Notes: generated from the sequence alone by a model not told the origin. 64,000 bases of DNA from an uncultured Luteitalea sp. (GCA_934541105.1 CAKTDA010000003.1:372001-436000); one strand, 5' to 3'; shown: positions 36,440 through 47,395, counted from the stretch's first letter. Translations and numbers: made by a program.

Positions 36440-39103
36440 ATGTCCAAGCCCCTCGTCATCGTCGAATCGCCAGCGAAGGCCAGGACCCTGGCCCGGTTCC
36501 TGGGCAATCAGTACCGGGTCGAGGCCAGCGTCGGGCACGTGCGCGACCTGCCCGAGAACGCCAGCGAGGTCCCCAGGGAGATCAAGGACAAGCCCTGGGG
36601 TCGCATGGGCGTGGACGTGGACAACGGCTTCAAGCCCTACTACGTCGAGTCGGCCGACCGGAAGCCGCGGCTGCGGGAGTTGAAGGCGGCCGTCAGGGAC
36701 GCCCCGGAAGTGCTGCTGGCGACCGACCCGGACCGGGAAGGCGAGTCGATCAGCTGGCATCTCCGCGAAGTGCTGAAGCCGAAGGCGCCGGTCAGGCGGA
36801 TCGTCTTCCACGAGATCACCGAGGAAGCGGTGCGCGACGCGATGGCCCACGCCCGCGACATCGACCTGAAGCTGGTGGACGCGCAGGAGAGCCGGCGCAT
36901 CCTGGATCGCCTGTACGGCTACATGCTCTCGCCGGTGCTCTGGAAGAAGGTGCAGACCGGCCTGAGTGCCGGGCGCGTGCAGAGTGTCGCGGTGCGCCTG
37001 ATCGTCGAGCGGGAGGAGGAGCGCCGCGCGTTCCGGCGCAGCGCCTACTGGGATCTCGACGCCCGCCTTAAGTCCGGCGAGGCGCAGTTCACCGCCTCGC
37101 TCGTGAAGGTCGGTGCCGAGCGTGTCGCGACGGGCAAGGACTTCGATCCCACGACGGGCACCCTGACGAGCCGCAACGTCCGCCTCCTCGACGAGGCCGG
37201 TGCACGGGCGATGCGCGATGCGCTCGCCGGGCGCCTGCCCTGGGCCGTGACGTCCGTGGAGGAGAAGCCCACGACGCAGCGTCCGTCGGCGCCGTTCACG
37301 ACGTCCACGCTGCAGCAGGAAGCCAACCGCAAGCTGGGATTCTCGGCCGACCGCACGATGCGCGCGGCGCAGCGGCTGCACGACGAGGGCGTCATCTCCT
37401 ACCACAGGACCGACTCGACGACCCTCAGCGAGAAGGCGCTGCGCGAGGCGGCCCGCGCGATCGAGGGCCTCTACGGCGCCTCGTTCTACGGCGGCCCGCG
37501 GCAGTACCAGACGAAGGTGAAGAACGCCCAGGAAGCACACGAGGCGATTCGCCCGACCGACTTCGAGCAGACGCCGCAGTCGCTGCGGCTCCCGCCCGAC
37601 GAAGCGCGCGTGTACGACCTGATCTGGAAGCGGACCGTGGCGTCTCAGATGGCCGACGCCCGCCTGCTCCGCACGACCCTCGAGATCACGGCCACGGGCG
37701 CCGATGGCACGCCGCACGTCTTCACGGCAACCGGCAAGGCCATCCAGTTCGCCGGATTCCTGCGTGCCTACGTCGAAGGCAGCGACGACCCGGCCAGCGA
37801 ACTGGGCGACAAGGAGACGCTGCTGCCCAAGCTCGCGGTGGGCGACCGCGTGACGGCGCCTGGCGAGGGCCCGCTGACACTCGCGGGGCTCGACCCCAAG
37901 GCACACGAGACGCTGCCGCCGCCCCGGTATACCGACGCCTCCCTCGTCAAGCGCCTCGAAGACGACGGCATCGGGCGCCCGTCCACGTATGCGTCGATCA
38001 TCCAGACCATCGAGCGCCGCGGATACGTCTGGCGCCAGGGCAAGGCGCTCGTGCCGAGCTACACGGCGTTCGCGGTGACGCGGCTGCTGAAGGAGCACTT
38101 CTCGCAGCTCGTCGAACTGGGATTCACGAGCCGCGTCGAGGAGGATCTCGACCAGGTCTCCAATGGCACGCTCGATCGCACGAAGTTCCTCGAGCGGTTC
38201 TACGACGGCCAGGACGGATGGACGGGACTGCGCCACCTCGTGACGAACGAGGACCGCATCGACTACCCCGTGATCGAACTCGGCACCGAGCCGGTGTCGG
38301 GGCAGAAGGTCGTCATCCGCATCGGCAGATATGGCGCCTACGTCCAGCTCGGGGACGCCAACGCCTCGATTCCCGAAGACGTCGCGCCGGCCGACTTCAC
38401 GCTGGAGCAGGCGCTCACGCTCCTGAAGGAGCGGACCCAGGGGCCGCAGAGCCTCGGCACCGATCCGGCGAGCGGCCTGGCGGTGTATGTGCTGACCGGG
38501 CGGTTCGGGCCCTACGTGCAGCTCGGCGAGCCGCCCGAGAAGGGCAGCAAGGAGAAGCCGCGGCGCGCGTCGCTCACGAAGAACGACAGGCCCGACACGA
38601 TCACGCTGGAGCGCGCGCTCGAACTGCTCTCGCTCCCGCGGACGGTCGGACACGACGCCGAGGCCGGCGAGGACATCGTCGCCAACTTCGGGCGGTTCGG
38701 TCCCTACGTGAAGCGGGGGAACGAGTTCCGTTCGCTCGGTTCGGATGCCGAGGTCTTCTCGGTGACGCTCGACCAGGCCATCGAGCTCTTCAAGCAGGAG
38801 AAGAAGGGCCGTGGGCGGCAGGCCGCGACGCGTACGGTGCTGCGCGACGTCGGCATGCACCCGGAGTCGGGCGCGAAGGTCGAGATCCTCGAAGGGCGCT
38901 ACGGCCCCTACGTCACCGACGGCACCACCAATGCCTCGGTCCCGAAGGACATCGTCGTCGATGCGCTGACGCTCGACGAGGCCGTCGGGTTGCTGAAGGC
39001 ACGTGAAGGAGCGCCGGCGAAGAAGGGCCGTGGGCGCGCGCCGGCAAAGCGCGCGGCCGGTGCCTCACCTACGCGCAAGCGGGCGACGAAGCGGTCGGCC
39101 TGA
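36440..39103 (+). CDS. topA: DNA topoisomerase I
   Basis: An 887-residue type IA topoisomerase that relaxes negative supercoils. The Toprim domain shows VIVESPAKARTLARFLG and LATDPDREGE. The catalytic Tyr is about 321 in SYHRTDSTT, where His replaces the Met common in other bacteria. AHEAIRPTD and GRPSTYASII are also present. Instead of C-terminal zinc fingers it carries four GRxGxYV-type repeats (GRYGAYVQLG, GRFGPYVQLG, GRFGPYVKRG, GRYGPYVTDG) and a Lys/Arg-rich tail, the arrangement also known from actinobacterial enzymes. It is followed 14 bp later by trmFO. Confidence 0.97.
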   Translation: MSKPLVIVESPAKARTLARFLGNQYRVEASVGHVRDLPENASEVPREIKDKPWGRMGVDVDNGFKPYYVESADRKPRLRELKAAVRDAPEVLLATDPDREGESISWHLREVLKPKAPVRRIVFHEITEEAVRDAMAHARDIDLKLVDAQESRRILDRLYGYMLSPVLWKKVQTGLSAGRVQSVAVRLIVEREEERRAFRRSAYWDLDARLKSGEAQFTASLVKVGAERVATGKDFDPTTGTLTSRNVRLLDEAGARAMRDALAGRLPWAVTSVEEKPTTQRPSAPFTTSTLQQEANRKLGFSADRTMRAAQRLHDEGVISYHRTDSTTLSEKALREAARAIEGLYGASFYGGPRQYQTKVKNAQEAHEAIRPTDFEQTPQSLRLPPDEARVYDLIWKRTVASQMADARLLRTTLEITATGADGTPHVFTATGKAIQFAGFLRAYVEGSDDPASELGDKETLLPKLAVGDRVTAPGEGPLTLAGLDPKAHETLPPPRYTDASLVKRLEDDGIGRPSTYASIIQTIERRGYVWRQGKALVPSYTAFAVTRLLKEHFSQLVELGFTSRVEEDLDQVSNGTLDRTKFLERFYDGQDGWTGLRHLVTNEDRIDYPVIELGTEPVSGQKVVIRIGRYGAYVQLGDANASIPEDVAPADFTLEQALTLLKERTQGPQSLGTDPASGLAVYVLTGRFGPYVQLGEPPEKGSKEKPRRASLTKNDRPDTITLERALELLSLPRTVGHDAEAGEDIVANFGRFGPYVKRGNEFRSLGSDAEVFSVTLDQAIELFKQEKKGRGRQAATRTVLRDVGMHPESGAKVEILEGRYGPYVTDGTTNASVPKDIVVDALTLDEAVGLLKAREGAPAKKGRGRAPAKRAAGASPTRKRATKRSA

Positions 39104-39117
39104 CCCAGGACGGTCAC

Positions 39118-40545
39118 GTGGTTGTCACGATCATCGGCGGCGGCCTCGCGGGCAGCGAGGCGGCGTGGCAGGTGGCGGCGCGCGGCGTGCGCGTGCGGCT
39201 GCACGAGATGCGGCCCGCGCGACCGACGGCCGTCCATCAGGGTGACGGGCTCGCCGAACTCGTCTGCAGCAACAGCTTCAGGGGCGACAAGCTCGACAAC
39301 GCAGTCGGCGTCCTCAAGGAGGAGATGCGGCGGCTCGGGTCGGTGATCATGCGCAGCGCCGACGCGACGCGCGTGCCGGCCGGTGCGGCACTCGCCGTCG
39401 ATCGCAGGCTCTTCTCGGAAGCGGTGACCACGGCCGTCGCGTCGCACCCCCTGATAGAACTGGTGCGCGAGGAGGTGCCGTCGATCCCGGCGCCCGGAGC
39501 AACGGGCGGTCCCGTCATCGTGGCCACCGGCCCGCTCACTTCGGATGCGCTGTCGCAGGACATCGCCAGGCTCGTCGGTGCCGAGCACCTCTCGTTCTAC
39601 GACGCCATCAGCCCGATCGTGCTTGCCGAATCGATCGACATGTCCATCGTCTACCGCGCCTCGCGGTGGGGCCGGAGCATCCGACGTGAGGCCCTCCCGG
39701 ACACGCCGGGCGCTGCCTGCGGCGTGGACGATGGCGAGGGAGACTACCTGAACTGCCCGATGACCGAGGCGGAGTACCGTGCGTTCCACGACGCACTGCT
39801 CGGCGCCGAGTCGGCCACCGTCCGCGACTTCGACAAGGCGCAGTTCTTCGAGGGCTGCCTGCCGATCGAGGTCATGGCGCGGCGCGGCGCGGACACGCTG
39901 CGATTCGGTCCGATGAAGCCCGTGGGCCTGCCCGACCCGCGCACGGGACGCATCCCGTTCGCGGTCGTCCAGTTGCGGCAGGACACGATTGCCGGCGACC
40001 ACTACAGCCTCGTGGGCTTCCAGACGCAGATCAAATGGGGGGAGCAGGCGCGCGTGCTGCGGATGATCCCGGGTCTCGGACAGGCCGAGTTCGTCCGCTT
40101 CGGCATGGTGCACCGCAACACCTACGTCAACGGCCCGACGATCCTGCGTCCGACGTGGCAGGTGCGGACGCGCGACGACCTGTTGCTTGCCGGGCAGGTC
40201 TCGGGTGTCGAGGGGTACGTGGAGTCGGCCGCCTCGGGGCTGCTCGCGGGCATCAACGCCGCGCGGATCGCGCTCGGCCAGCCGTGCACCGAGGCGCCGC
40301 GCGAGACGGCCATCGGCGCGCTTGCCTACTACGTCTCGCACGCGGCGGCGGCGCACTACCAGCCGTCGAACATCACGTTCGGCATCATGCCGCCACTTGC
40401 CGACCCACCCGCTCGCGCCGGGCGCCGTGCCGGCGGGCCGGGCCGGAAGGAACAGCGCAAGGAGGCGCTCGCGCAGCGCGCGCTGCGGGCGCTCGACGAC
40501 TGGCGGGCTTCCCTCGATGCGGTGACGGCGACCGCGTCCTCCTGA
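39118..40545 (+). CDS. trmFO: TrmFO, folate-dependent tRNA U54 methyltransferase
   Basis: A 475-residue FAD protein that makes ribothymidine at tRNA position 54 using methylene-tetrahydrofolate. The N-terminal dinucleotide fold shows TIIGGGLAGSEAAWQVA. LHEMRPARPTAVH, LVCSNSFRGDKLDNAVG, YDAISPIV, FFEGCLPIEVMARRG, TLRFGPMKPVGLPDP, and the C-terminal GQVSGVEGYVESAASGLLAG are all standard. The start is GTG 39118. xerC begins one base after its stop region. Confidence 0.97.
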   Translation: MVVTIIGGGLAGSEAAWQVAARGVRVRLHEMRPARPTAVHQGDGLAELVCSNSFRGDKLDNAVGVLKEEMRRLGSVIMRSADATRVPAGAALAVDRRLFSEAVTTAVASHPLIELVREEVPSIPAPGATGGPVIVATGPLTSDALSQDIARLVGAEHLSFYDAISPIVLAESIDMSIVYRASRWGRSIRREALPDTPGAACGVDDGEGDYLNCPMTEAEYRAFHDALLGAESATVRDFDKAQFFEGCLPIEVMARRGADTLRFGPMKPVGLPDPRTGRIPFAVVQLRQDTIAGDHYSLVGFQTQIKWGEQARVLRMIPGLGQAEFVRFGMVHRNTYVNGPTILRPTWQVRTRDDLLLAGQVSGVEGYVESAASGLLAGINAARIALGQPCTEAPRETAIGALAYYVSHAAAAHYQPSNITFGIMPPLADPPARAGRRAGGPGRKEQRKEALAQRALRALDDWRASLDAVTATASS

Positions 40546-40546
40546 C

Positions 40547-41533
40547 GTGCGACGCGGCAGGCGCGCCCAGGTCGAGTCGCGCGAGATCGATGCGTCCTCG
40601 GCATTGCGTGATGCAATTCGCGGGTTCACCGAGCACCTCGCGCTGAACCGCAACGCGTCCCCGCACACGGTGCGCAACTACGAGGGCGACCTCGTGCAGT
40701 TCCTCTACTTCCTCGGCGCCTCGACGTCCACGCCGCGCCACGAACTCACGCCGGCGCACGTCACGCCCGACGCCATCCGCGGCTTCCTCGGCGAACTGCA
40801 CGCCCGCGGCAACTCGCGCGCGTCCGCCGCGCGGCGCATCTCAGCCATCCGCAGTTTCGCGCGCTACCTGCGCCGCGAAGGCGTGCGCGACGACGACCCC
40901 GTCGCGCTCGTGGGCAGCCCGCGGCGCGAGCAGCGGGTACCGCAGGTGCTGTCGGTAGACGACGTCACGGCGCTCATCGAGACACCCGACGTCGCGACAC
41001 CGCTCGGGCGCCGCGATCGCGCGATGCTCGAGTTGTTCTACGCCTCAGGGCTCCGGCTGTCGGAACTCGTGGGGCTCGACGTCGACGACGTGAACCTCTC
41101 GTCGCGGATGGTGCGGGTGATGGGCAAGGGGCGCAAGGAGCGGCTCGTGCCGTGCCACCAGCGGGCCGCCGATGCGGTGCGCACGTGGTTGAAGGACCGC
41201 CACGCGCTCGTCGAAGGAGGAGCCGACCCGCGCGGCAGGGACGCGAGTGCGCTCTTCGTGAACTACCGCGGCACGCGGCTCACACCGCGCAGCGTGCATC
41301 GCCTCGTCACGCGCTACGTCGGTCTCTGCACGTCGCGCTACGGCATCAGCCCGCACGCCCTGCGCCACTCGTTCGCGACACACCTGCTCGAACGCGGCGC
41401 CGACCTGCGCGCCATCCAGGAACTGCTCGGTCACGTCGAGTTGACGACGACGCAGCGGTACACGCAGGTGGACGTCCAGCACCTGCTCGACGTGTACCGG
41501 GCCGCGCATCCCAAGGCGAAGTCGGAAGTCTGA
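40547..41533 (+). CDS. xerC: tyrosine recombinase XerC-like
   Basis: A 328-residue site-specific recombinase, presumably resolving chromosome dimers at dif. The N-terminal SAM-like domain (about 20-110) and catalytic domain are complete: Arg170 in ASGLRLSEL, Lys194/197 in GKGRKERLVP, HALRHSFATHLL (His270, Arg273), LLGH (His296), and Tyr305 in TTQRYTQV. XerC rather than XerD is inferred from the dprA-topA-trmFO-xerC order. The start is GTG 40547. Its last codons and stop are formed by the first units of a heptamer repeat array. Confidence 0.92.
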   Translation: MRRGRRAQVESREIDASSALRDAIRGFTEHLALNRNASPHTVRNYEGDLVQFLYFLGASTSTPRHELTPAHVTPDAIRGFLGELHARGNSRASAARRISAIRSFARYLRREGVRDDDPVALVGSPRREQRVPQVLSVDDVTALIETPDVATPLGRRDRAMLELFYASGLRLSELVGLDVDDVNLSSRMVRVMGKGRKERLVPCHQRAADAVRTWLKDRHALVEGGADPRGRDASALFVNYRGTRLTPRSVHRLVTRYVGLCTSRYGISPHALRHSFATHLLERGADLRAIQELLGHVELTTTQRYTQVDVQHLLDVYRAAHPKAKSEV

Positions 41534-41607
41534 AGTCGGAAGTCGGAAGGAAAGTCGGAAGGCTGAAGTCTGAAGGAAAGTCGGAAGGCTGAAGTCTGAA
41601 GGCTGAC
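41518..41607. repeat. heptamer array (GAAGTCG/T type) overlapping the xerC end
   Basis: Units GAAGTCG, GAAGTCT, GAAGTCG, GAAGTCG, then GAAGGCT/GAAGTCT units and two 12-base GAAGGAAAGTCG inserts. It begins inside xerC and fills the gap to the NtrC-type gene. A shorter array of the same family lies at 43063. Confidence 0.85.
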
Positions 41608-41642
41608 GAAAGCGGGAGAGCGCTGCGGGAGCGGCGCCCCCG

Positions 41643-43049
<1,407 letters not shown>

Positions 43050-43062
43050 GGAGGTCTCGTGG

Positions 43063-43101
43063 GAAAGTCAGAAGTCGGAAGTCAGAAGTTCAAAGGAAAG
43101 G
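43063..43101. repeat. short heptamer array between kinase and regulator genes
   Basis: Units GAAAGTCA, GAAGTCG, GAAGTCA, GAAGTTC then AAAGGAAAGG, the same family as the array at 41518. It lies between the two genes of the two-component operon and just before the regulator's start. Confidence 0.7.
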
Positions 43102-43114
43102 ACCCGGTGCCTGT

Positions 43115-44341
43115 TCATCGCGGCCGCGGCCCTCCCGGGGCGCCGTCGTCGGGCAGGCGCGGCGGCGTTGCTTCGACCGGCGGCGCAAACGGCAGCAGCA
43201 GCCGGAAGCAGGTGCCGATGCCGTCGGGACCGGGAGACACGCTGATGCGCCCGTCGTGGGCGTCGATGACCTTCCGGACGATGGCGAGGCCGAGGCCCGA
43301 CCCGCGCGGCTTGGTCGTGAAGAACGGGTTGAAGATGCGCTCGCGCATCGACTCCGGGATCCCCGGCCCATCGTCGGTGATGGTGATCTCGACGCCGGGG
43401 CCCGGCGGATGCTCCGGGCCCTGCGGCAGCGGCAGCCGGTCGAGCGCGGTGGCTTCCACGAGCAGCCGTCCGGTGCCGTCGAGCGCCTCGAGCGCGTTCG
43501 TGAGCAGGTTCGTGAACACCTGCCGCAGCTGATGCCCGTCGCCCTGCACCGCCGGCAGGCCGTCCGGCACGTCCACGCTCACGGCGACGCTGCGCCTTGG
43601 CACGAGGCTGCCGGCCATCAGCAGCGAGTCCTGGACCAGCGCGCCAACCGACACGTCCTCCACGTGCAGCCGCACCGGTCGCACGAAATCGAGCACCTCG
43701 AGGACGATCGCATTGGCCATCTTGGCCTCCGCGATGATGTCGCCGAGCATCGTCTGCGCCTCGGCGTTGTCGGCAAGACGCCGCTTGAGCAGGCCGGCCA
43801 TCACCTCGATGCCGGCCAGCGGGTTCTTCACCTCGTGGGCAATGGCGGCCGCCATCTCGCCGAGCGCCGCAAGGCGATCGCGCAGCCGCTCGCGCTCCTC
43901 GAGCTGCTCGACGCGGGTGAGGTCGCGGAAGAACAGCGCCGCCCCCGTCACCTCGCCGAGCCCGTCGCGCACGAGCGAGAGCGTGAAGCCGATGGACCGG
44001 CCCGTGTGCGCCAGCCTGACCTCGGCGCGGTTGGGCAGCGGGTCGGTGCCGAACGCGCCCTCGAGCACACGGACCATTTCGGGGACGTCGGCAAGGACGA
44101 GCGCGATCGGACGGCCGACATCGTGCGGTCCCGGGAGCATGTCGAGCGACGCATACGCGGCGTCGTTGATCGCGACGAGCCGGCCATCGCGGCGGATCAC
44201 GATCACCCCGTTGCGCATGCCCGAGATCAGGTCCCGATAGAAGCGCTCGGGCACGATCTCGTCATGGGAACGCTCGGCGGTTGCCGGGCGGTTCAGGGGA
44301 TGCGTGTGCGCAGGCGACGAATTCGGCTGTTGCGAGAGCAT
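43115..44341 (-). CDS. PAS-domain NtrB-type histidine kinase
   Basis: A 408-residue kinase with no visible membrane segment. A PAS domain (about 33-140, GMRNGVIVIRRDGRLVAIND) is followed by HisKA with phospho-acceptor His169 in AAAIAHEVKNPLAGIEVMA. The HATPase shows N box QVFTNLLTNALEAL, G1 TDDGPGIPE and G2 GSGLGLAIVRKVIDAHDG. It lies upstream of the NtrC-type regulator on the same strand and is its likely phosphodonor. A weak sigma-54-type promoter is seen before it. Confidence 0.95.
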   Translation of the reverse strand: MLSQQPNSSPAHTHPLNRPATAERSHDEIVPERFYRDLISGMRNGVIVIRRDGRLVAINDAAYASLDMLPGPHDVGRPIALVLADVPEMVRVLEGAFGTDPLPNRAEVRLAHTGRSIGFTLSLVRDGLGEVTGAALFFRDLTRVEQLEERERLRDRLAALGEMAAAIAHEVKNPLAGIEVMAGLLKRRLADNAEAQTMLGDIIAEAKMANAIVLEVLDFVRPVRLHVEDVSVGALVQDSLLMAGSLVPRRSVAVSVDVPDGLPAVQGDGHQLRQVFTNLLTNALEALDGTGRLLVEATALDRLPLPQGPEHPPGPGVEITITDDGPGIPESMRERIFNPFFTTKPRGSGLGLAIVRKVIDAHDGRISVSPGPDGIGTCFRLLLPFAPPVEATPPRLPDDGAPGGPRPR

Positions 44342-44361
44342 GGATCTGCTGCCGCATTACA

Positions 44362-44378
44362 TTCAAGGTGTGTGCCGA
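44362..44378 (-). promoter_or_regulatory. weak sigma-54-type promoter before the kinase gene
   Basis: On the minus strand, CGGCACACACCTTGAA resembles the -24/-12 consensus TGGCAC-N5-TTGCA, but the -12 GC is GA. It lies about 25 bases before the ATG. It would allow autoregulation by the encoded activator. The remaining gap (44379-44520) is less GC-rich and shows nothing else I can assign. Confidence 0.25.
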
Positions 44379-44520
44379 TTACGGAAACGCACGAAACGCC
44401 CAGAACTGTGATCGTGGAAGCGCCAGGTGTCCATAACTTTGGATACGGCACCCATCCGGACCTGTAACCCGATGTCGAAAACTGTCGCTAGACGACGATC
44501 GGACGATGTGCGGGGTGGTG

Positions 44521-46569
44521 TCAGGAGGGTGAGGGAGGGGCCGATTCGAGGAGGGCTTCCCATTCGGCCATGCGGTCGCCGACCTCCCACATGAGCGCCT
44601 GATGCCGGTCGATCACGGGCCTCGAGGCCTCCGAGTCCTCATAGAAACCGGGCTGGGCCATCCTGGCCTCGAGGGCCTTGATCTCCCGCTCGCACTCCGC
44701 AACCCGGGCCTCCACCCGCGTGACGCGCGTCTGGTGGGCCTCCCACGCGCGGCGCACCCGGCGCTGCTCGGCTTCCTGCCGCTTGCGCTCCTCGCGGTCA
44801 CGGGCGGGGGGGACCTCCGGCTGTCCCAGCGTGGCCGTGGGTGTCCGTGTCGCCTCCGCCGACGATCGTCCCGATTCGCGCGAATCGTCCGCCCGGCGCG
44901 CGCGAGCTGCCGACGGACCGGCATCCGGGATCGGCGCCGCGACACCCGAGGAGGGGGCTGCGGCGCGCTGCGCCTGGCTCCAGCGGTACTCCTCGTACGT
45001 GCCGGGGTAGACGAGGGCCTGGCCGTGGCCCACGGCGACGATCTTCGTCGCGAGCCGGTCCACGAAGTAGCGGTCGTGCGAGACGAGGATCAGCGTGCCG
45101 GTGAAGTGCTCGAGCGCATCGAGCAGCACGTCCTTCGAGTCGAGGTCCAGGTGGTTTGTGGGCTCGTCGAGGAGCAGGAGGTTCGCCGGCCGCAGCAGCA
45201 TGCGCGCCACCGCCAGGCGGGTGCGCTCGCCGCCCGAGAGCACGCCCGCCTTCTTGTAGACGTCATCGCCCGCGAAGAGGAAGCCGCCGAGGATGTTGCG
45301 GATCATCGGCACCATGTGCATCGGCGACCCGTCGGCAAGCGTCTCGTAGACCGTGCGCGACGGGTCGAGCCGGTTGGCCTCGTCCTGCGCGAAGTACTGC
45401 ATGACGACCTGGTGGCCTTCGGTCCGGGTCCCGGCGTCGGGCGCCTCGGTGCCCGAGAGCATCCGCATCAGCGTGGACTTGCCGGCGCCGTTGGGGCCGA
45501 CGAGGGCGACGCGGTCGCCGCGTTCGACGAGGAGCGAGAGGTCCTCGAAGATCACCTTCTCGTCGTAGCGCTTGCTCGCGTGCGCGAGCTCGAGGACCGC
45601 CCGCCCGCTCCGTGCGCAATCGGGGAACGTGAAGTGGACCTTCTTGCGCTCGGGCGGCACGTCGATCGGCACGACCTTTTCGAGCGCCTTGATCCGGCTC
45701 TGCACCTGGGCGGCCTTGGTGGCCTGGTAGCGGAACCTGTCGATGAACATCCGGATGCGGGCGACCTCCTCGTCCTGCTCGCGCTTCATCGTCCGCAGGC
45801 GATCCATGCGCGCCTCGTGCTCGCGCAGGTAGAACGAGTAGTTCCCCTGATAGTCGGTGATCGTGCGGAGGCTGAGGTCGGCGATGCGCGTCACGACCGC
45901 GTCGAGGAAGTAGCGGTCGTGCGAGACGAGGATGACGGCACCCGGATATGCGGCCAGGTACTCCTCGAGCCAGTTGCGGGCGTCGAGGTCGAGGTGGTTC
46001 GTCGGCTCGTCGAGCAGCAGCAGGCCCGGCCGCTGGAGCAGCAGCTTGGCGAGTGCGATGCGCATCTGCCAGCCGCCCGAGAACGCCTCGGTCGGCCGAC
46101 CCATGTCGGCGTCTTCGAACCCGAGCCCGCGCAGCACGGTGCCGACGCGCTGGTCCATCGTGTAGCCATCGAGCCGGCGGAAGTCGTCCTGTGCCTCGCT
46201 GTACCGGACGAGCACGGCCTCATGGGCCGCCTCGTCGAGGGTGACGTCGGCGAGCTGGCCCTCGAGCCGGTGCAGCTCCTCCTGGAGGGCGAGCAGCGGG
46301 CCGAACGCCTGGCGAGCCTCGTCGACAAGCGTGCGTCCGCCGTACTCCAGCCCGTCCTGGGGCAGGTAGCCGATCGTCAGGTCGGCGGGTGTCACCACCT
46401 CGCCGGTGTCGGGCTCGTCGAGGCCGGCAAGCATCTTCAGCAGCGTCGTCTTGCCGGCGCCGTTCGGGCCACACAGGCCGACGCGATCGCGGGCGTTGAG
46501 CTGCCAGGTGACGTCGTCCAGGAGGACGCGATCGGCAAAGGCCTTGCGGAGGCCGACCAGCTGCAACAT
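44521..46569 (-). CDS. ABC-F family ATPase
   Basis: A 682-residue soluble protein with two ABC cassettes and no membrane segments. Walker A motifs are CGPNGAGKTT and VGPNGAGKST, signatures are FSGGWQMRIALAKLL and LSGGERTRLAVARML, and LLLLDEPTNHLDLD appears twice. The linker about 245-310 is charged (MKREQDEEVARIRMFIDRFR). A C-terminal extension rich in Glu and Arg (about 590-682) is probably a coiled coil, as in Uup/EttA relatives. Members act on ribosomes. ATG 46569 begins MLQLVGLRKAF. It is divergent from the ECF sigma gene at 46633. Confidence 0.95.
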   Translation of the reverse strand: MLQLVGLRKAFADRVLLDDVTWQLNARDRVGLCGPNGAGKTTLLKMLAGLDEPDTGEVVTPADLTIGYLPQDGLEYGGRTLVDEARQAFGPLLALQEELHRLEGQLADVTLDEAAHEAVLVRYSEAQDDFRRLDGYTMDQRVGTVLRGLGFEDADMGRPTEAFSGGWQMRIALAKLLLQRPGLLLLDEPTNHLDLDARNWLEEYLAAYPGAVILVSHDRYFLDAVVTRIADLSLRTITDYQGNYSFYLREHEARMDRLRTMKREQDEEVARIRMFIDRFRYQATKAAQVQSRIKALEKVVPIDVPPERKKVHFTFPDCARSGRAVLELAHASKRYDEKVIFEDLSLLVERGDRVALVGPNGAGKSTLMRMLSGTEAPDAGTRTEGHQVVMQYFAQDEANRLDPSRTVYETLADGSPMHMVPMIRNILGGFLFAGDDVYKKAGVLSGGERTRLAVARMLLRPANLLLLDEPTNHLDLDSKDVLLDALEHFTGTLILVSHDRYFVDRLATKIVAVGHGQALVYPGTYEEYRWSQAQRAAAPSSGVAAPIPDAGPSAARARRADDSRESGRSSAEATRTPTATLGQPEVPPARDREERKRQEAEQRRVRRAWEAHQTRVTRVEARVAECEREIKALEARMAQPGFYEDSEASRPVIDRHQALMWEVGDRMAEWEALLESAPPSPS

Positions 46570-46632
46570 CCCGACGATCGTAGCAGGCAGGTGGCCGCAC
46601 CCTTGCACTACCCTCGGCAGGAGCGTGCCGAA

Positions 46633-47385
46633 ATGTCCGTATCTGTCCTCACCGGAGACCAGTTGGGCTCCCTCGACGCCGTCGAGCCGACCATTTCCCA
46701 CCCCGTGCGTCAGAAGAACAGGACACGGGGAGGCGATGCCCCGGGACCTGCTGCGCAGCAGATGACGTCCACAGACGAGGAGCTCGTTGCCCGCTCGGCG
46801 GGTGGCGACATCGACAGCTTCAACCAGCTCGTCGTGCGCTGGGAGCGGCCGATCTATGCCCTGGCCTACCGGGTGATCGGGCGCGAGGAAGAGGCGCGCG
46901 ACGTGGTCCAGGAGGCGTTCCTCCGGGCGTATCGCTCGCTCGGTGGCTTCCGCGGGCAGGCGAAGTTCTCGTCCTGGTTGTATCGGATTACCCTGAACCT
47001 CTGCCGGGACTGGATCCGCCGGCAGAAGCGGGCGCCGTTCGTGGAGACGCCCGAGGGTGTGGACGTGATCGAACTTGCCGGCGAGCATGGGCCGGTCGAG
47101 TCGGTCGAGGATCTGGTGGCGCGCCGGGACCTGGGCGCCGTCGTGAACCGTGCGATGGCGGCGCTCAGCGAGGATCAGCGCAAGGCCATCGTCCTCAAGG
47201 AATATCAGGGGCTGACCTTCCAGGAGATCGCCGATCTGCTGGACTGCCCCTTGAGTACGGTGAAGACCCGGCTCTATCAGGGGCTGGTCGTGCTCCGGCG
47301 CGAGCTGGAGCGGCAGGGCATCACGGCTGACGTGGTGCTGCCGCATGCACGGCCGGCGTCTGGCGCCGAGTCGCGCCGACGCTGA
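46633..47385 (+). CDS. ECF-type RNA polymerase sigma factor
   Basis: A 250-residue sigma factor with an unusual polar N-terminal extension of about 43 residues before the conserved MTSTDEELVARSAGGD. Region 2 shows FNQLVVRWERPIYALAYRV, EEEARDVVQEAFLRAYRSL and FSSWLYRITLNLCRDWIRR. Region 4 shows LSEDQRKAIVLKEYQGLTFQEI and PLSTVKTRLYQGLVVLRREL. CAGGAG lies about nine bases before ATG 46633 and supports the longer start; ATG 46762 lacks a ribosome binding site. The anti-sigma gene follows 10 bp after its stop. Confidence 0.93.
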   Translation: MSVSVLTGDQLGSLDAVEPTISHPVRQKNRTRGGDAPGPAAQQMTSTDEELVARSAGGDIDSFNQLVVRWERPIYALAYRVIGREEEARDVVQEAFLRAYRSLGGFRGQAKFSSWLYRITLNLCRDWIRRQKRAPFVETPEGVDVIELAGEHGPVESVEDLVARRDLGAVVNRAMAALSEDQRKAIVLKEYQGLTFQEIADLLDCPLSTVKTRLYQGLVVLRRELERQGITADVVLPHARPASGAESRRR

Positions 47386-47395
47386 TGGCAACGTG

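Noticed and set aside
36131..38860. 909-codon minus-strand open frame
   Set aside because: It lies opposite dprA and topA, whose catalytic motifs are intact. It has no recognisable domain.
40547..41533. xerC as an integrase marking a mobile element
   Set aside because: It sits in the conserved dprA-topA-trmFO-xerC block, without att-like repeats or phage genes, so it is a housekeeping recombinase.
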